Shown here piece by piece: positions 1 through 7,927 of a DNA stretch of 64,000 nt. Position 1 is the stretch's first letter; each line of letters begins with the position of its first letter. The notes beneath the pieces are model-generated. The model was not told where the DNA came from. It was given only the letters and a program-made list of their open reading frames with translations, and ran no database searches. Location of the stretch: positions 310,001 to 374,000 of the forward strand of contig CAVWNF010000003.1 of assembly GCA_963756365.1 (NCBI GenBank), given 5' to 3'. This DNA comes from WHTI01 sp963756365. Lineage in GTDB: Bacteria > Actinomycetota > CADDZG01 > WHSQ01. A program made the position numbers and the translations under genes.

Positions 1-402
1 GAGGCCGAAGCAACCCTGCCGCTCGAACGCAGCGATGAGTTCCATCCCTTGCCCTCGGCTCCGATGGCATATGAGGAGATCGCACTGCCGGAGGGATCCG
101 TTACCCAGCACTGGGGGGATTCTGCACTGTTCGATTTCGGTCCATGGCGGGACTCGATCGATCTGATCTACATCGACGGGGCTCACTCCGATGCCTACGT
201 CACGAGTGATTCACAGAACGCTCAGATGATGAGTCGAGAAGGGAGCGTCATCGTGTGGGACGACTATTGGCGCCAGTCACCTGGCGTCAGCCGGACCTTG
301 AACGCGATGCGGAGCGAGCGCGATCTTTACCGTGTGCCGAACACCCGGTTGGTCGTGCACTTCTCGCCAGTTGCTGAGGAGCGCTTCCTTATTTCTCGAT
401 GA
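1..402 (+). CDS. Class I SAM-dependent methyltransferase, C-terminal part
   Basis: The reading frame is open from the first base of the window, so the 5' end is missing. The visible 133 residues hold a Rossmann-type segment with the motif LIYIDGAHSDAYV, followed by a strand and loop reading VIVWDDYWRQSPGVSRTL. DGAH-x-Y followed about 25 residues later by a W/D-D-Y strand is typical of the Methyltransf_24 group of class I methyltransferases. The SAM-binding glycine loop would lie upstream and is not visible. The substrate cannot be told. The gene converges on the cyclophilin gene and overlaps its end by 14 bases. Confidence 0.6.
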   Translation, partial: EAEATLPLERSDEFHPLPSAPMAYEEIALPEGSVTQHWGDSALFDFGPWRDSIDLIYIDGAHSDAYVTSDSQNAQMMSREGSVIVWDDYWRQSPGVSRTLNAMRSERDLYRVPNTRLVVHFSPVAEERFLISR

Positions 403-1219
403 TCTTTATCGAGTTGATGAATGCCGGGCTGATCGGCGTGGAAGCGGTGGGAGAGTCGGCACCGCCCTGAGTCTCGAGTTCGTTCAACTTCTTGAGGACC
501 TCGAAGCTTGAGTCTGTCGCCTGCCCGTAGATCGAGTACTGCTTCGGTAGCCCCGCAGGCTCGCCGTCGTGCGTGATGATGAAGAACTGGCTTCCGCCGG
601 TATCGGGGCCCGCGTTCGCCATCGCCAGAGTGCCGAATACGTACTGGTTCGACTTCTTCGGGAGTTCATCTGGGATCGAGTAGCCGGGTCCGTCTGGTGG
701 AGTGCCGTTGAGGCCATTGGGGTCTCCGGCCTGGATCACGAAGTTCCGCTCGACCCGATGCCAGATGAGCCCATCGAAGTAGCCCTCTTGGGCCAGGAAG
801 ACGAAGCTGTTGACGGTCTCCGGTGCCGTGTCCTCGAACAGATCGACCTTGATGTCACCGCACGACGTTGAGATGACCGCCTGGTAGTCGACGCCTTCCT
901 TCAGGACCTGCTTGGGCTTCTTGTACTGCTGCGAGTTGGCCTCTGCTGGACGGTCTCCTCCACAGGCAACCTCGCCGGAGGTATCTGCCTGGGTGGGGGT
1001 TGCGTCGGGGGTTGGCTCGTTCGTGGGCTGAGCGCCTGGTGAGTTGTCGGAGTTGCTGTTGCCGCCTCCCAAGGAAGAACCGATCGCCACGGCGAGCACG
1101 GCGATGAAGGCGACGACGCCCACTATGCGGTACAACCGCTGGCGCCGGTAGGCGGCATACGCCTCGGCTCTCTTCTGGTTCTTCAACTCTTTGTGTCGTG
1201 CCCGCTTCTCGTTAGCCAC
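389..1219 (-). CDS. Membrane-anchored cyclophilin-type peptidyl-prolyl isomerase
   Basis: 276 residues. A basic N-terminus is followed by one transmembrane segment (about residues 31-48), then a Pro/Thr-rich linker (51-85) and a cyclophilin domain (about 107-276). Cyclophilin landmarks are HRV at 154, FVIQAGD at 160 and GSQFFI at 209, which contribute to the proline-binding and catalytic pocket. The layout predicts an enzyme on the outer face of the membrane that speeds proline isomerisation in exported proteins. The GTG start directly follows the TGA stop of the upstream carboxyltransferase gene, with a GGAGGAA ribosome site that lies within that gene's 3' end, so the two genes are probably translated together. 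Confidence 0.9.
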   Translation of the reverse strand: MANEKRARHKELKNQKRAEAYAAYRRQRLYRIVGVVAFIAVLAVAIGSSLGGGNSNSDNSPGAQPTNEPTPDATPTQADTSGEVACGGDRPAEANSQQYKKPKQVLKEGVDYQAVISTSCGDIKVDLFEDTAPETVNSFVFLAQEGYFDGLIWHRVERNFVIQAGDPNGLNGTPPDGPGYSIPDELPKKSNQYVFGTLAMANAGPDTGGSQFFIITHDGEPAGLPKQYSIYGQATDSSFEVLKKLNELETQGGADSPTASTPISPAFINSIKIIEK

Positions 1220-2641
1220 TCAATTCCTCCAACGCTCTCTCCGTGCGGCCGCCCGCCCCCCGTTGGGCGTGCCGTCCTTCACCAAACCGTCGAGATGATA
1301 GGCGAGTAGTGAACGGAAGGATTCGGCTTCGAGTGGAGCGGGCGCAAGATGGTCCGCGATCCCGAACCCCAGCAGGTCGTGGGCCGTGAGCTTCAGCAGC
1401 GACGCTGCCTTCTCTCCCTTGGTCCCATCGCGCCACAGGATCTCGGCGGCGGCCTCGGGGCCGATCACGGAGAAGATCGAGTCCTCGTATGCCACCAGCA
1501 CATCACCGGTGGCGAAGGCCAGTGCGCCCCCGCTCCCGCCTTCGCCGGTAACTACGCTGAGGACGGGCACGGGAGTCTCAAGGAGGGCCTCGAACAGTGC
1601 CGCGATCTCCCATGCGATGCCAGATGCCTCCGAGTCCTCGGATGGATCCGCCCCCCGCGTGTCGACGATCGTCACGATCGGGAGATCTAGCCGCTCGGCG
1701 ATCTTCACGGCACGACGAGCGAGCCTGTACCCGGCCGGTGTGGGAGCGTGGTCACGATCGAGGGCGATGAGCACGGCTCGCCTTCCGGCCACCCGACCGA
1801 CGGCGGCGAACACACCAGGGTCCTGCGCTCCTGCCCGGTCGCCCCTCAGCTCGACATGCGGGTCCGATGCAGAGCGGGCTAGTTCCGGTGCGCTAGGGCG
1901 ATCGGACGATCTCGCTGCTTGAACCGCATCCCACGCGAGTGGCGAGTTGTCGACGACGACCTCGGCAGGTTCGGGTACGGGCTGCGGGTCGTCGGACGAA
2001 AGCGTAGCCAGCACCCCAGCGACGAACGAGTGGACGTCCCCCTCGGAGATCACATTGTCCACGAGCCCATGTCTGAATGCAGAGGTCGCGGTGTGGGACT
2101 TCGGATCCAGTTCGCGGTCCATGAAGCGAGCCGCTACGCGGGGCCCAGCGAAACCGATCGTTGCCCCGGCGATAGCGATCGTCACGTCCGCGAGCGCGCC
2201 GACGCTCGCGAGCACCCCGCCCGTGGTGGGGTTTCCGAGGACGACGATGAGCGGCTGGTGAGCTTCGGCGAGAGCGAGTCGAGCCGCGACCACGCGCGGC
2301 ATCTGAACGAGCGAGCGCATCCCTTCCTGCATACGAGCCCCGCCCGTAGCCGTCTCGAGAACGACTGGGACGCCGCGCTCGGATGCTCGTTCGAAGGTCC
2401 GAGCGATGCGCTCTCCGGCAACCTCGCCCATCGAGCCACCCATGAATGCGAACGAGAACGACACCAGTTCGACCTCTCGGCCCCCGACGGTCGCCGGCCC
2501 TGCCACCACCGATTCGTCGGTCCCGGCGCGCTCGTGCGCTGCATCGAGAGACGCCCGGTAGTCCGGATAGTCGAGAGGGTCGCGCGAACTCAGGCCGTCC
2601 GAGATCGGCTGGAATGAACCTTCGTCTGCTAGTCCGCTCAC
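1220..2641 (-). CDS. accDA: Fused AccD-AccA acetyl-CoA carboxylase carboxyltransferase
   Basis: 473 residues made of two crotonase-fold halves. Residues of about 45-230 match the AccD (beta) half, with GGARMQEG and NPTTGGV motifs. Residues of about 270-450 match the AccA (alpha) half, with TGEGGSGGALA and a VIGPEAAAEILW segment. Together they transfer CO2 from carboxybiotin to acetyl-CoA to make malonyl-CoA. The four-cysteine zinc ribbon found at the N-terminus of bacterial AccD is absent; the first 60 residues contain no cysteine. The GTG start has a GGGGGC stretch upstream. A biotin carboxylase/BCCP partner is not adjacent, but two are encoded at 39 kb and 54 kb. Confidence 0.88.
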   Translation of the reverse strand: MSGLADEGSFQPISDGLSSRDPLDYPDYRASLDAAHERAGTDESVVAGPATVGGREVELVSFSFAFMGGSMGEVAGERIARTFERASERGVPVVLETATGGARMQEGMRSLVQMPRVVAARLALAEAHQPLIVVLGNPTTGGVLASVGALADVTIAIAGATIGFAGPRVAARFMDRELDPKSHTATSAFRHGLVDNVISEGDVHSFVAGVLATLSSDDPQPVPEPAEVVVDNSPLAWDAVQAARSSDRPSAPELARSASDPHVELRGDRAGAQDPGVFAAVGRVAGRRAVLIALDRDHAPTPAGYRLARRAVKIAERLDLPIVTIVDTRGADPSEDSEASGIAWEIAALFEALLETPVPVLSVVTGEGGSGGALAFATGDVLVAYEDSIFSVIGPEAAAEILWRDGTKGEKAASLLKLTAHDLLGFGIADHLAPAPLEAESFRSLLAYHLDGLVKDGTPNGGRAAARRERWRN

Positions 2642-2806
2642 GCCTGAAGCCCCCGTCTGACCTGCTAATCTCCGGTGGGAAGCGGGCGGCTCGCCCTTCG
2701 GCGTAGGCCCCCGTCCCCCAAGATCGACATTCGGTTCTCACCGATCGACCATCGGCGCAACACGGTAGCAGCCTTGCCGTGTCGGACACCAAGGGGTGAT
2801 CTCGAA

Positions 2807-3220
2807 GTGGCTCAAGCCAGAGCGCGCATCCTCGTCGCGAAGCCTGGATTGGACGGGCACGACCGCGGCATCAAGGTGGTCGCTCGAGCCCTGCGTGACG
2901 CCGGTATGGAGGTCATCTACACGGGCCTCCATCAAACCCCGGAGCAGATCGCATCGGCCGCTATCCAGGAAGATGTCGACGCGGTTGGACTCTCGTGCCT
3001 GTCCGGGGCTCACATGACGCTATTCCCAAAGGTTGTTGAGTTGCTCCGTGAACAAGGCGCATCGGATGTCCCGGTATTCGGAGGCGGCATCATCCCCGAT
3101 GCGGATATCCCCAAGCTCAAGGAAGCAGGCATCGACATGATCTTCACCCCCGGGGCGACGACGACGGCGATCGTCGACTGGGTCAACGAACACATAGCCG
3201 CCGATAAGCAGGAGGCGTAG
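2807..3220 (+). CDS. Methylmalonyl-CoA mutase small subunit (B12-binding)
   Basis: 137 residues, a free-standing cobalamin-binding domain equivalent to the C-terminus of MutB. It begins ARILVAKPGLDGHDRG, where D-x-H-x-x-G supplies the histidine that coordinates cobalt. SCLSGAH and the FGGGIIP glycine turn follow as in MCM domains. It must pair with a catalytic large subunit, which is encoded separately at 28657-30234. I chose the GTG at 2807 because homology starts there and an AAGGGG ribosome site lies about 10 bases upstream; the frame is open further back but that part is low-complexity. Its stop overlaps the sucC start by one base, tying succinyl-CoA formation to succinyl-CoA synthetase. 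Confidence 0.92.
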   Translation: MAQARARILVAKPGLDGHDRGIKVVARALRDAGMEVIYTGLHQTPEQIASAAIQEDVDAVGLSCLSGAHMTLFPKVVELLREQGASDVPVFGGGIIPDADIPKLKEAGIDMIFTPGATTTAIVDWVNEHIAADKQEA

Positions 3221-4368
3221 TGGATCTATTCGAGTACCAGGGCAAGGAGGTCCTCCGACGGTTCGAGGTTCCCGTGCCCGAAGGCAGGGTGGCCAAGACC
3301 GCCGAGGAAGCAGAAGACGCAGCGCGCCACCTGGGCGGCAAGGTCGTCGTCAAGGCGCAGGTCCAGGTGGGCGGGCGCGGCAAGGCGGGCGGGATCAAGC
3401 TCGCCGAGTCCCCGGAAGAAGCCCGTACCGTCGCCGAGCAGATCATCGGCATGGACATCAAGGGCCACGAGGTCAAGAGGGTCCTCGTCGAGCGGGCCGG
3501 TGACATCAAGGACGAGTACTACGTCTCGTTCCTGCTCGACCGTTCGAACCGCAACTTCCTCGGGATGATGTCCGCCGAAGGCGGCGTCGAGATCGAGGAG
3601 GTCGCCGTCACGAACCCGAAGGCGATCTCTCGTGTCCACATCGATCCGCTGCTGGGCTTCTCCGATTTCCACGCACGCAAGCTCGTGTTCGGTGCCAACC
3701 TGGCCCCCGAGGCGCGCAAGGGTGCCATCGCGATGCTCCCGAAGCTCTACAAGGCGTTCGTCGAACTCGATGCTTCGCTCGTCGAGGTGAACCCCTTGAT
3801 CCTGACCGGCGACGGCAAGGTCGTGGCGCTCGATGCGAAGGTCACGGTTGATGAATCTGCTGCCTATCGGCACCCGATCTTCGAGGAGCTGAAGGCGGCG
3901 CACGAGGTGCCCGAGCAGGAGCGTCTCGCGAAGGAGAAGGGCCTCAACTTCATCAAGCTCGATGGTGACGTCGGGATCATCGGCAACGGTGCTGGTCTCG
4001 TGATGTCTACGCTCGATGTCGTCAAGGATGCCGGTGGCGATCCCGCCAACTTCCTCGATGTCGGCGGCGGCGCCGACGCCGACGTTCTCTCGGCCGGTCT
4101 CGAGGTCATCACCTCGAACCCCGAGGTCAAGAGCGTCATGGTCAACATCTTTGGCGGGATCACGCGCTGCGATCTAGTCGCTGCCGGGGTCCTCGATGCA
4201 CTCAAGCGTTTGGACATGAAGGTTCCGCTCGTGGTCCGTCTCGACGGCACCAACGCAGTAGAGGGACGCAAGATGCTCGCCGAGAACCCGCACGACATGC
4301 TGGTCACGGCCGACACGATGCTGGGCGCCGCCGAGAAGGCCGTCGAGCTGGCCCAGAAAGGAAATTAG
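3220..4368 (+). CDS. sucC: Succinyl-CoA synthetase (ADP-forming) beta subunit
   Basis: 382 residues, the usual length. An N-terminal ATP-grasp domain begins MDLFEYQGKEVLRRF and contains KAQVQVGGRGKAGGIK, the nucleotide-binding segment. The C-terminal domain carries GNGAGLVM and the VNIFGGITRCD motif, which holds the CoA/phosphohistidine contacts. Together with SucD it interconverts succinyl-CoA and succinate with ATP synthesis. The GTG start overlaps the TAG stop of the B12 subunit gene and has an AGGAGG site nine bases upstream. sucD follows after four bases. Confidence 0.97.
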   Translation: MDLFEYQGKEVLRRFEVPVPEGRVAKTAEEAEDAARHLGGKVVVKAQVQVGGRGKAGGIKLAESPEEARTVAEQIIGMDIKGHEVKRVLVERAGDIKDEYYVSFLLDRSNRNFLGMMSAEGGVEIEEVAVTNPKAISRVHIDPLLGFSDFHARKLVFGANLAPEARKGAIAMLPKLYKAFVELDASLVEVNPLILTGDGKVVALDAKVTVDESAAYRHPIFEELKAAHEVPEQERLAKEKGLNFIKLDGDVGIIGNGAGLVMSTLDVVKDAGGDPANFLDVGGGADADVLSAGLEVITSNPEVKSVMVNIFGGITRCDLVAAGVLDALKRLDMKVPLVVRLDGTNAVEGRKMLAENPHDMLVTADTMLGAAEKAVELAQKGN

Positions 4369-4372
4369 TCGT

Positions 4373-5251
4373 ATGTCGATCCTGATCGATGAGAACACCA
4401 GACTCGTGGTCGCGGGACTGACCGGGCGCGAGGGCTCGTTCCACTCGCTGCGCAACCGCGACTACGGCACGAAGCTCGTTGCTGGAGTGACCCCGGGTAA
4501 GGGGGGCCAGGACGTCGACGGCGTGCCGGTCTACAACACGTTCGCCGAGGCCGTTGACGACACCGATGCCAACACCGCGATGGTGTTCGTGCCGGCCCCG
4601 TTCGCAGCCGACTCCTCGCTCGAGGCGTACGACGCGGGCTGCTCGACCATCATCACGATCACCGAGAACATCCCCGCGATGGACATGGCGCGGGTGGTTC
4701 CTTACATCCGAGCCAAGGGCGATGCCACGTTGATCGGACCCAACTGCCCCGGGGTCATCTCGCCGGGGAAGGCAAACGTCGGGATCATCCCGGGCGAGAT
4801 CTGCTCGGAAGGCTCGATCGGTCTCGTGTCCCGTAGCGGCACGCTCGTCTATCAGATCGTTCACGAGCTGACCCAGAGCGGGCTCGGCCAGTCGACGTGT
4901 GTCGGCATCGGTGGAGACCCGATCCCTGGGAGCGACTTCATCGACATCCTCAGCAAGTTCGAGGCCGATCCGGCTACCGAGGTGGTCGTCATGGTCGGCG
5001 AGATCGGCGGCGATGCAGAGGAGCGGGCCGCGGAGTGGGCGAAGGAGAACATGACCAAGCCTGTCGTTGCCTATATCGCAGGACGCACCGCCCCCGAGGG
5101 CAAGCGCATGGGACACGCCGGCGCGATCATCTCGGGCTCCAAGGGAACCGCCCAGGCCAAGACCGAAGCGCTCGAGGCCGCGGGGATCAAGGTCGGCAAG
5201 AATCCAACCGAGGTCGCCAAGCTCGCCGCCGAGGTCCACGCGAAGCTGTGA
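4373..5251 (+). CDS. sucD: Succinyl-CoA synthetase alpha subunit
   Basis: 292 residues. An N-terminal CoA-binding Rossmann domain starts MSILIDENTRLVVAGLTGREG, with VTPGKGG next. The GHAGAI motif near residue 245 carries the histidine that is phosphorylated during the reaction, and IGPNCPGVI lies in the middle of the protein. It forms the enzyme with SucC, four bases upstream. Its TGA stop overlaps the GTG of the esterase gene in a GTGA arrangement, so three or four genes are likely co-transcribed. Confidence 0.97.
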   Translation: MSILIDENTRLVVAGLTGREGSFHSLRNRDYGTKLVAGVTPGKGGQDVDGVPVYNTFAEAVDDTDANTAMVFVPAPFAADSSLEAYDAGCSTIITITENIPAMDMARVVPYIRAKGDATLIGPNCPGVISPGKANVGIIPGEICSEGSIGLVSRSGTLVYQIVHELTQSGLGQSTCVGIGGDPIPGSDFIDILSKFEADPATEVVVMVGEIGGDAEERAAEWAKENMTKPVVAYIAGRTAPEGKRMGHAGAIISGSKGTAQAKTEALEAAGIKVGKNPTEVAKLAAEVHAKL

Positions 5252-6302
5252 GTCTGAAGGAAGTAGACGGGCTCCCCGGAGCGCCGTGGGATCGGGAGTT
5301 GCTCGGGAACTTCGAGAAGCTCACCGTCGAGTCTGAGTTGCTCGCGGGTAACCCGCTCGGCGATCCCACCCGTCGTCCGCTGTACGTGTACACGCCGCCG
5401 GGTGTGTCCGCGTCGGAGACCTATCCGTCGGTCTACCTGATCCAGGGCATGACCGGGCAGCTCGACATGTGGCTCGGGCGAAGCGCGTTCGAGCAGAACA
5501 TCGTCGAGCGCGTCGATGAGATGTTCTCGGATGAGAGCGTCCCTCGGGCGATCGTCGTGTTCGTCGATGCGTGGACCAGTCTGGGTGGGTCGCAGTTCAT
5601 CAACTCGACCGCGACCGGGCGGTACATGGACTACCTGTGTGACGAGGTCGTCCCGTTCATCGATTCGCGATATCCGACGGATGCCGAGCCGGGCCGCCGG
5701 GGCATCACCGGAAAGTCGTCGGGTGGCTACGGGGCGATGGTGGTCCCGATGATGCGGCCCGACGTGTTCGGAGCGCTCGCCTCGCACGCCGGGCGATGCG
5801 CTCTTCGAGGTCTGCTACCAGCCCGAGTTCCCGATGGCGGTCCGGTCGCTCAGAGATCACTTCGAGGGGTCCTACGAGGTGTTCTGGGAGGCCATGAGGG
5901 CCGCCGATCGCTTCGACTTCAACCGCTTCGGTAGAGCGCTAGATGCCTACACGATGGCCGCTTGTTACTCGCCGGATGAAGACAACCCGGGGAAGGTGAT
6001 CCTCCCGTTCGAGATCGACACCGGTCGCCTGATCCCGGAAGTCTGGGAGCGGTGGCTCGCCTGGGATCCGGTTCGCATGGCCCCCGACCAAGATGGACGC
6101 CCTCAGGTCGATGAAGGGCATCTACCTCGACGGGGGCCGGAGCGACGAGTTCTATCTCGAGCTCGGTGCCCAGGCGTTCTCGAACGAGCTCACCAAGGGC
6201 GGCATCGACCACACGCTCGAGTTCTTCGACGGCACCCACGGGGGCCTGACCTACCGCTACCCCGGCGCCATCCGCTTCCTCGCCGAGTCCCTCACCCCCT
6301 AA
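5248..6302 (+). CDS. Putative esterase (alpha/beta hydrolase), frame broken twice
   Basis: About 350 residues once two extra bases are allowed for, near 5791-5793 (GCCGGGCGAT, read as GCCGGCGAT) and near 6088-6091. The sequence matches the enterochelin-esterase/tributyrin-esterase group: PLYVYTPPG, YLIQGMTGQLDMW, and the nucleophile elbow GKSSGGYGAM at about residue 155. DGGRSDEFYLELGA and DGTHGGLTYRY near the end supply the likely acid and histidine. It starts on a GTG overlapping the sucD stop. No signal peptide is visible. The substrate is unknown. Confidence 0.8.
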
Positions 6303-6324
6303 ACCCTCACCCCGGGCACCTCTC

Positions 6325-6361
6325 GGCGTGAATCCGGCCACGGGGTGGCCGATTTCACGCC
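6325..6361. terminator. Hairpin terminator between convergent genes
   Basis: A 37-base inverted repeat: GGCGTGAA and CGGCCAC pair with GTGGCCG and TTCACGCC, with a 2-base internal mismatch. It lies in the 121-base gap between the esterase and the membrane protein gene on the other strand. No T-run follows, as is common for high-GC actinobacterial terminators. Confidence 0.6.
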
Positions 6362-6419
6362 CAAAGGGCCCGTTCTGGGCGACTGAAGCGACACTCGCCG
6401 CCCCTTTGGTCGCCCAGAA
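6361..6419. terminator. Second inverted-repeat pair, competing stems
   Basis: Two nested pairings share the same bases. CCAAAGGG (6361-6368) can pair with CCCTTTGG (6402-6409), while TTCTGGGCGAC (6373-6383) can pair with GTCGCCCAGAA (6409-6419). They share base 6409 and interleave. The element ends five bases before the stop codon of the reverse-strand gene and probably serves it as terminator. Confidence 0.5.
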
Positions 6420-6423
6420 GTGA

Positions 6424-7416
6424 TCAGTCGGCGATGAGGGTGACCGGGATCGAGACGATGTCCATCGGCTCTCCGTTCTCCGCCGAGAACTGGAGCACCT
6501 CGACGGTGCCCGGCTGGTCGTTATCGATCGCTTCCCGGAACTGAGCCTCGATCGAGTAGGTGCCACGGCATCCCGACCCGCAGGTTGCCGTGGCGAAGCC
6601 GTTGGCGATCTCGACCCCGTTCTCATCGAGGATGCGCCACGAGACGTTGGCCTCGAAGACGTTGGCGGTGCCTTCGATGACGCCCGAGGTCGAGCTGAAT
6701 TCCCAGCCGTAACCGGGGGTGGCGACCGTGATCGCCGGCATGAGGTCCTCGAAGGTGTCTCTTATCTGGGAGTTGTTGAGGTTGAGCCCTGCGAAGGTGC
6801 CGACCGACTTGCCGTCCATCTTGAACATGACGCTTTCGACCTCGTCGAACTGGGTGAGCGCGTAGACCACCTGGGCCACGCGGAGACGGAGCACGGTGTC
6901 GGTATCGCCCGCGGCGAAGAACTCGCTGCTGAGATCAACGGTGGCGTTCGCCTCGGCGATGTTGAGGCTCCTGACCTCGGTCCCCGAGGGGATCTCCGAG
7001 GAGGTACCTCCGACCCTTAATGCGCCATCCCCGCCGATGATCCGCTTGAGCGCGGCCATGCCGACATCGTCCGTGCCCTCGTAGTGGAAACCGTCCGAGT
7101 ACAGCTTGTCGTCCTTGACGAGCCACGCCTCGAGGTCTGCCTCGACGACGGGCCCTGGCTCGGCGGTTGGGCTCGGCGACTCACCGGCGAGGCCCGGGCC
7201 GGCGGGGACCGGACGGTTCTCGTTCGAAAGCATGTCCGGTACGACGATCGCTGCCCCCACGATGACCGCGGCGGCCACCCCGGCAGCCATCACCAGCTGG
7301 AACGTGCGACGTCTGCGTGCTCCGGCAACTACCTGCATCAGATCCTCCTCGATGTCCGGGTTCACCTGGTCGGCCGCTTGGACGAGGCCCTGGCGGAGTC
7401 GTCCGTCAAGAGACAT
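6424..7416 (-). CDS. Membrane protein with GerMN and Gmad2-like domains, sigma partner
   Basis: 330 residues. A short cytoplasmic N-terminus (about 1-40) precedes one transmembrane segment reading LVMAAGVAAAVIVGAAIVV, followed by a Pro/Gly linker. The extracellular part holds a GerMN-like region (SLNIAEANATVDLSSEF, then RLRVAQVVYALTQF) and a C-terminal Gmad2-like immunoglobulin fold containing CGSGCRGTY. The ATG start overlaps the end of the sigma factor gene by 11 bases and has GAGGAGG eight bases upstream. Position and topology suggest it senses or restrains the sigma factor, but I see no zinc-finger anti-sigma motif, so that role is inference. Confidence 0.7.
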   Translation of the reverse strand: MSLDGRLRQGLVQAADQVNPDIEEDLMQVVAGARRRRTFQLVMAAGVAAAVIVGAAIVVPDMLSNENRPVPAGPGLAGESPSPTAEPGPVVEADLEAWLVKDDKLYSDGFHYEGTDDVGMAALKRIIGGDGALRVGGTSSEIPSGTEVRSLNIAEANATVDLSSEFFAAGDTDTVLRLRVAQVVYALTQFDEVESVMFKMDGKSVGTFAGLNLNNSQIRDTFEDLMPAITVATPGYGWEFSSTSGVIEGTANVFEANVSWRILDENGVEIANGFATATCGSGCRGTYSIEAQFREAIDNDQPGTVEVLQFSAENGEPMDIVSIPVTLIAD

Positions 7417-7921
7417 CGGCAGCCTCCTCTCCGAGTCGTTCTGCGAGACGCTTACGGGCGCGGTGGAGATGGACCTTGGCGGTCGAGGTCGAGCAGTCCA
7501 TGATCTCGGCGATCTGGGCGACCGGTCGGTCCTCGAAGTAGAAGAGGACGACTGCAACGCGCTGGGCCGGAGGAAGGTCGGCGACCGCGTTCATCAGGTC
7601 GGCGTCGTATAGCTGTTGCTCGGGGGCGGCGAGGTTCTCAGGTACCGCGGCGAGGTGGAAGCGGCGCTTACGGATCACGCTGATCGCGTCGTGGACGGCG
7701 ACCTTCCTGACCCAAGCATCGGGGCGGTCGTAGCGAGCGACCCGCCCCCAGTGGGTGAAGGTTTTCATGAAAGCTCCCTGGGCAACGTCAGCGGCGCTCT
7801 CCTGGTCACGGAGGATCAGGTAGGCGGTGCGAACCACCCCCGGATACTCGGTCCGGAAGAACATCGCGAACTGGGATTCTGCGTCTCTATCCATCAGATA
7901 TAGAGAGGCCGCAGGGGCCAC
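7406..7921 (-). CDS. ECF RNA polymerase sigma factor, SigE-like
   Basis: About 171 residues. Region 2 reads FFRTEYPGVVRTAYLILRD and then DAWVRKVAVHDAISVIRK, the core-binding and -10 recognition parts. Region 4 reads LPPAQRVAVVLFYFEDRPV and then a helix-turn-helix with STSTAKVHLHRARKRL for -35 binding. The start is uncertain: GTG at 7921 or ATG at 7894, neither with a clear ribosome site. The gene ends inside the start of the GerMN membrane protein gene, so the pair is one unit, and only six bases separate it from the aminopeptidase gene upstream. Confidence 0.88.
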   Translation of the reverse strand: MAPAASLYLMDRDAESQFAMFFRTEYPGVVRTAYLILRDQESAADVAQGAFMKTFTHWGRVARYDRPDAWVRKVAVHDAISVIRKRRFHLAAVPENLAAPEQQLYDADLMNAVADLPPAQRVAVVLFYFEDRPVAQIAEIMDCSTSTAKVHLHRARKRLAERLGEEAADVS

Positions 7922-7927
7922 AAAGGT

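Noticed and set aside
2675..2806. N-terminal extension of the B12 subunit.
   Set aside because: The upstream part has arginine/proline-rich low-complexity sequence, no family match and no ribosome site; the GTG at 2807 has one and starts the domain.
2642..2806. A cobalamin riboswitch before the B12 subunit.
   Set aside because: The gap holds only a short ACACGG/CCGTGT stem (2760-2782); no B12-box-like conserved core is visible.
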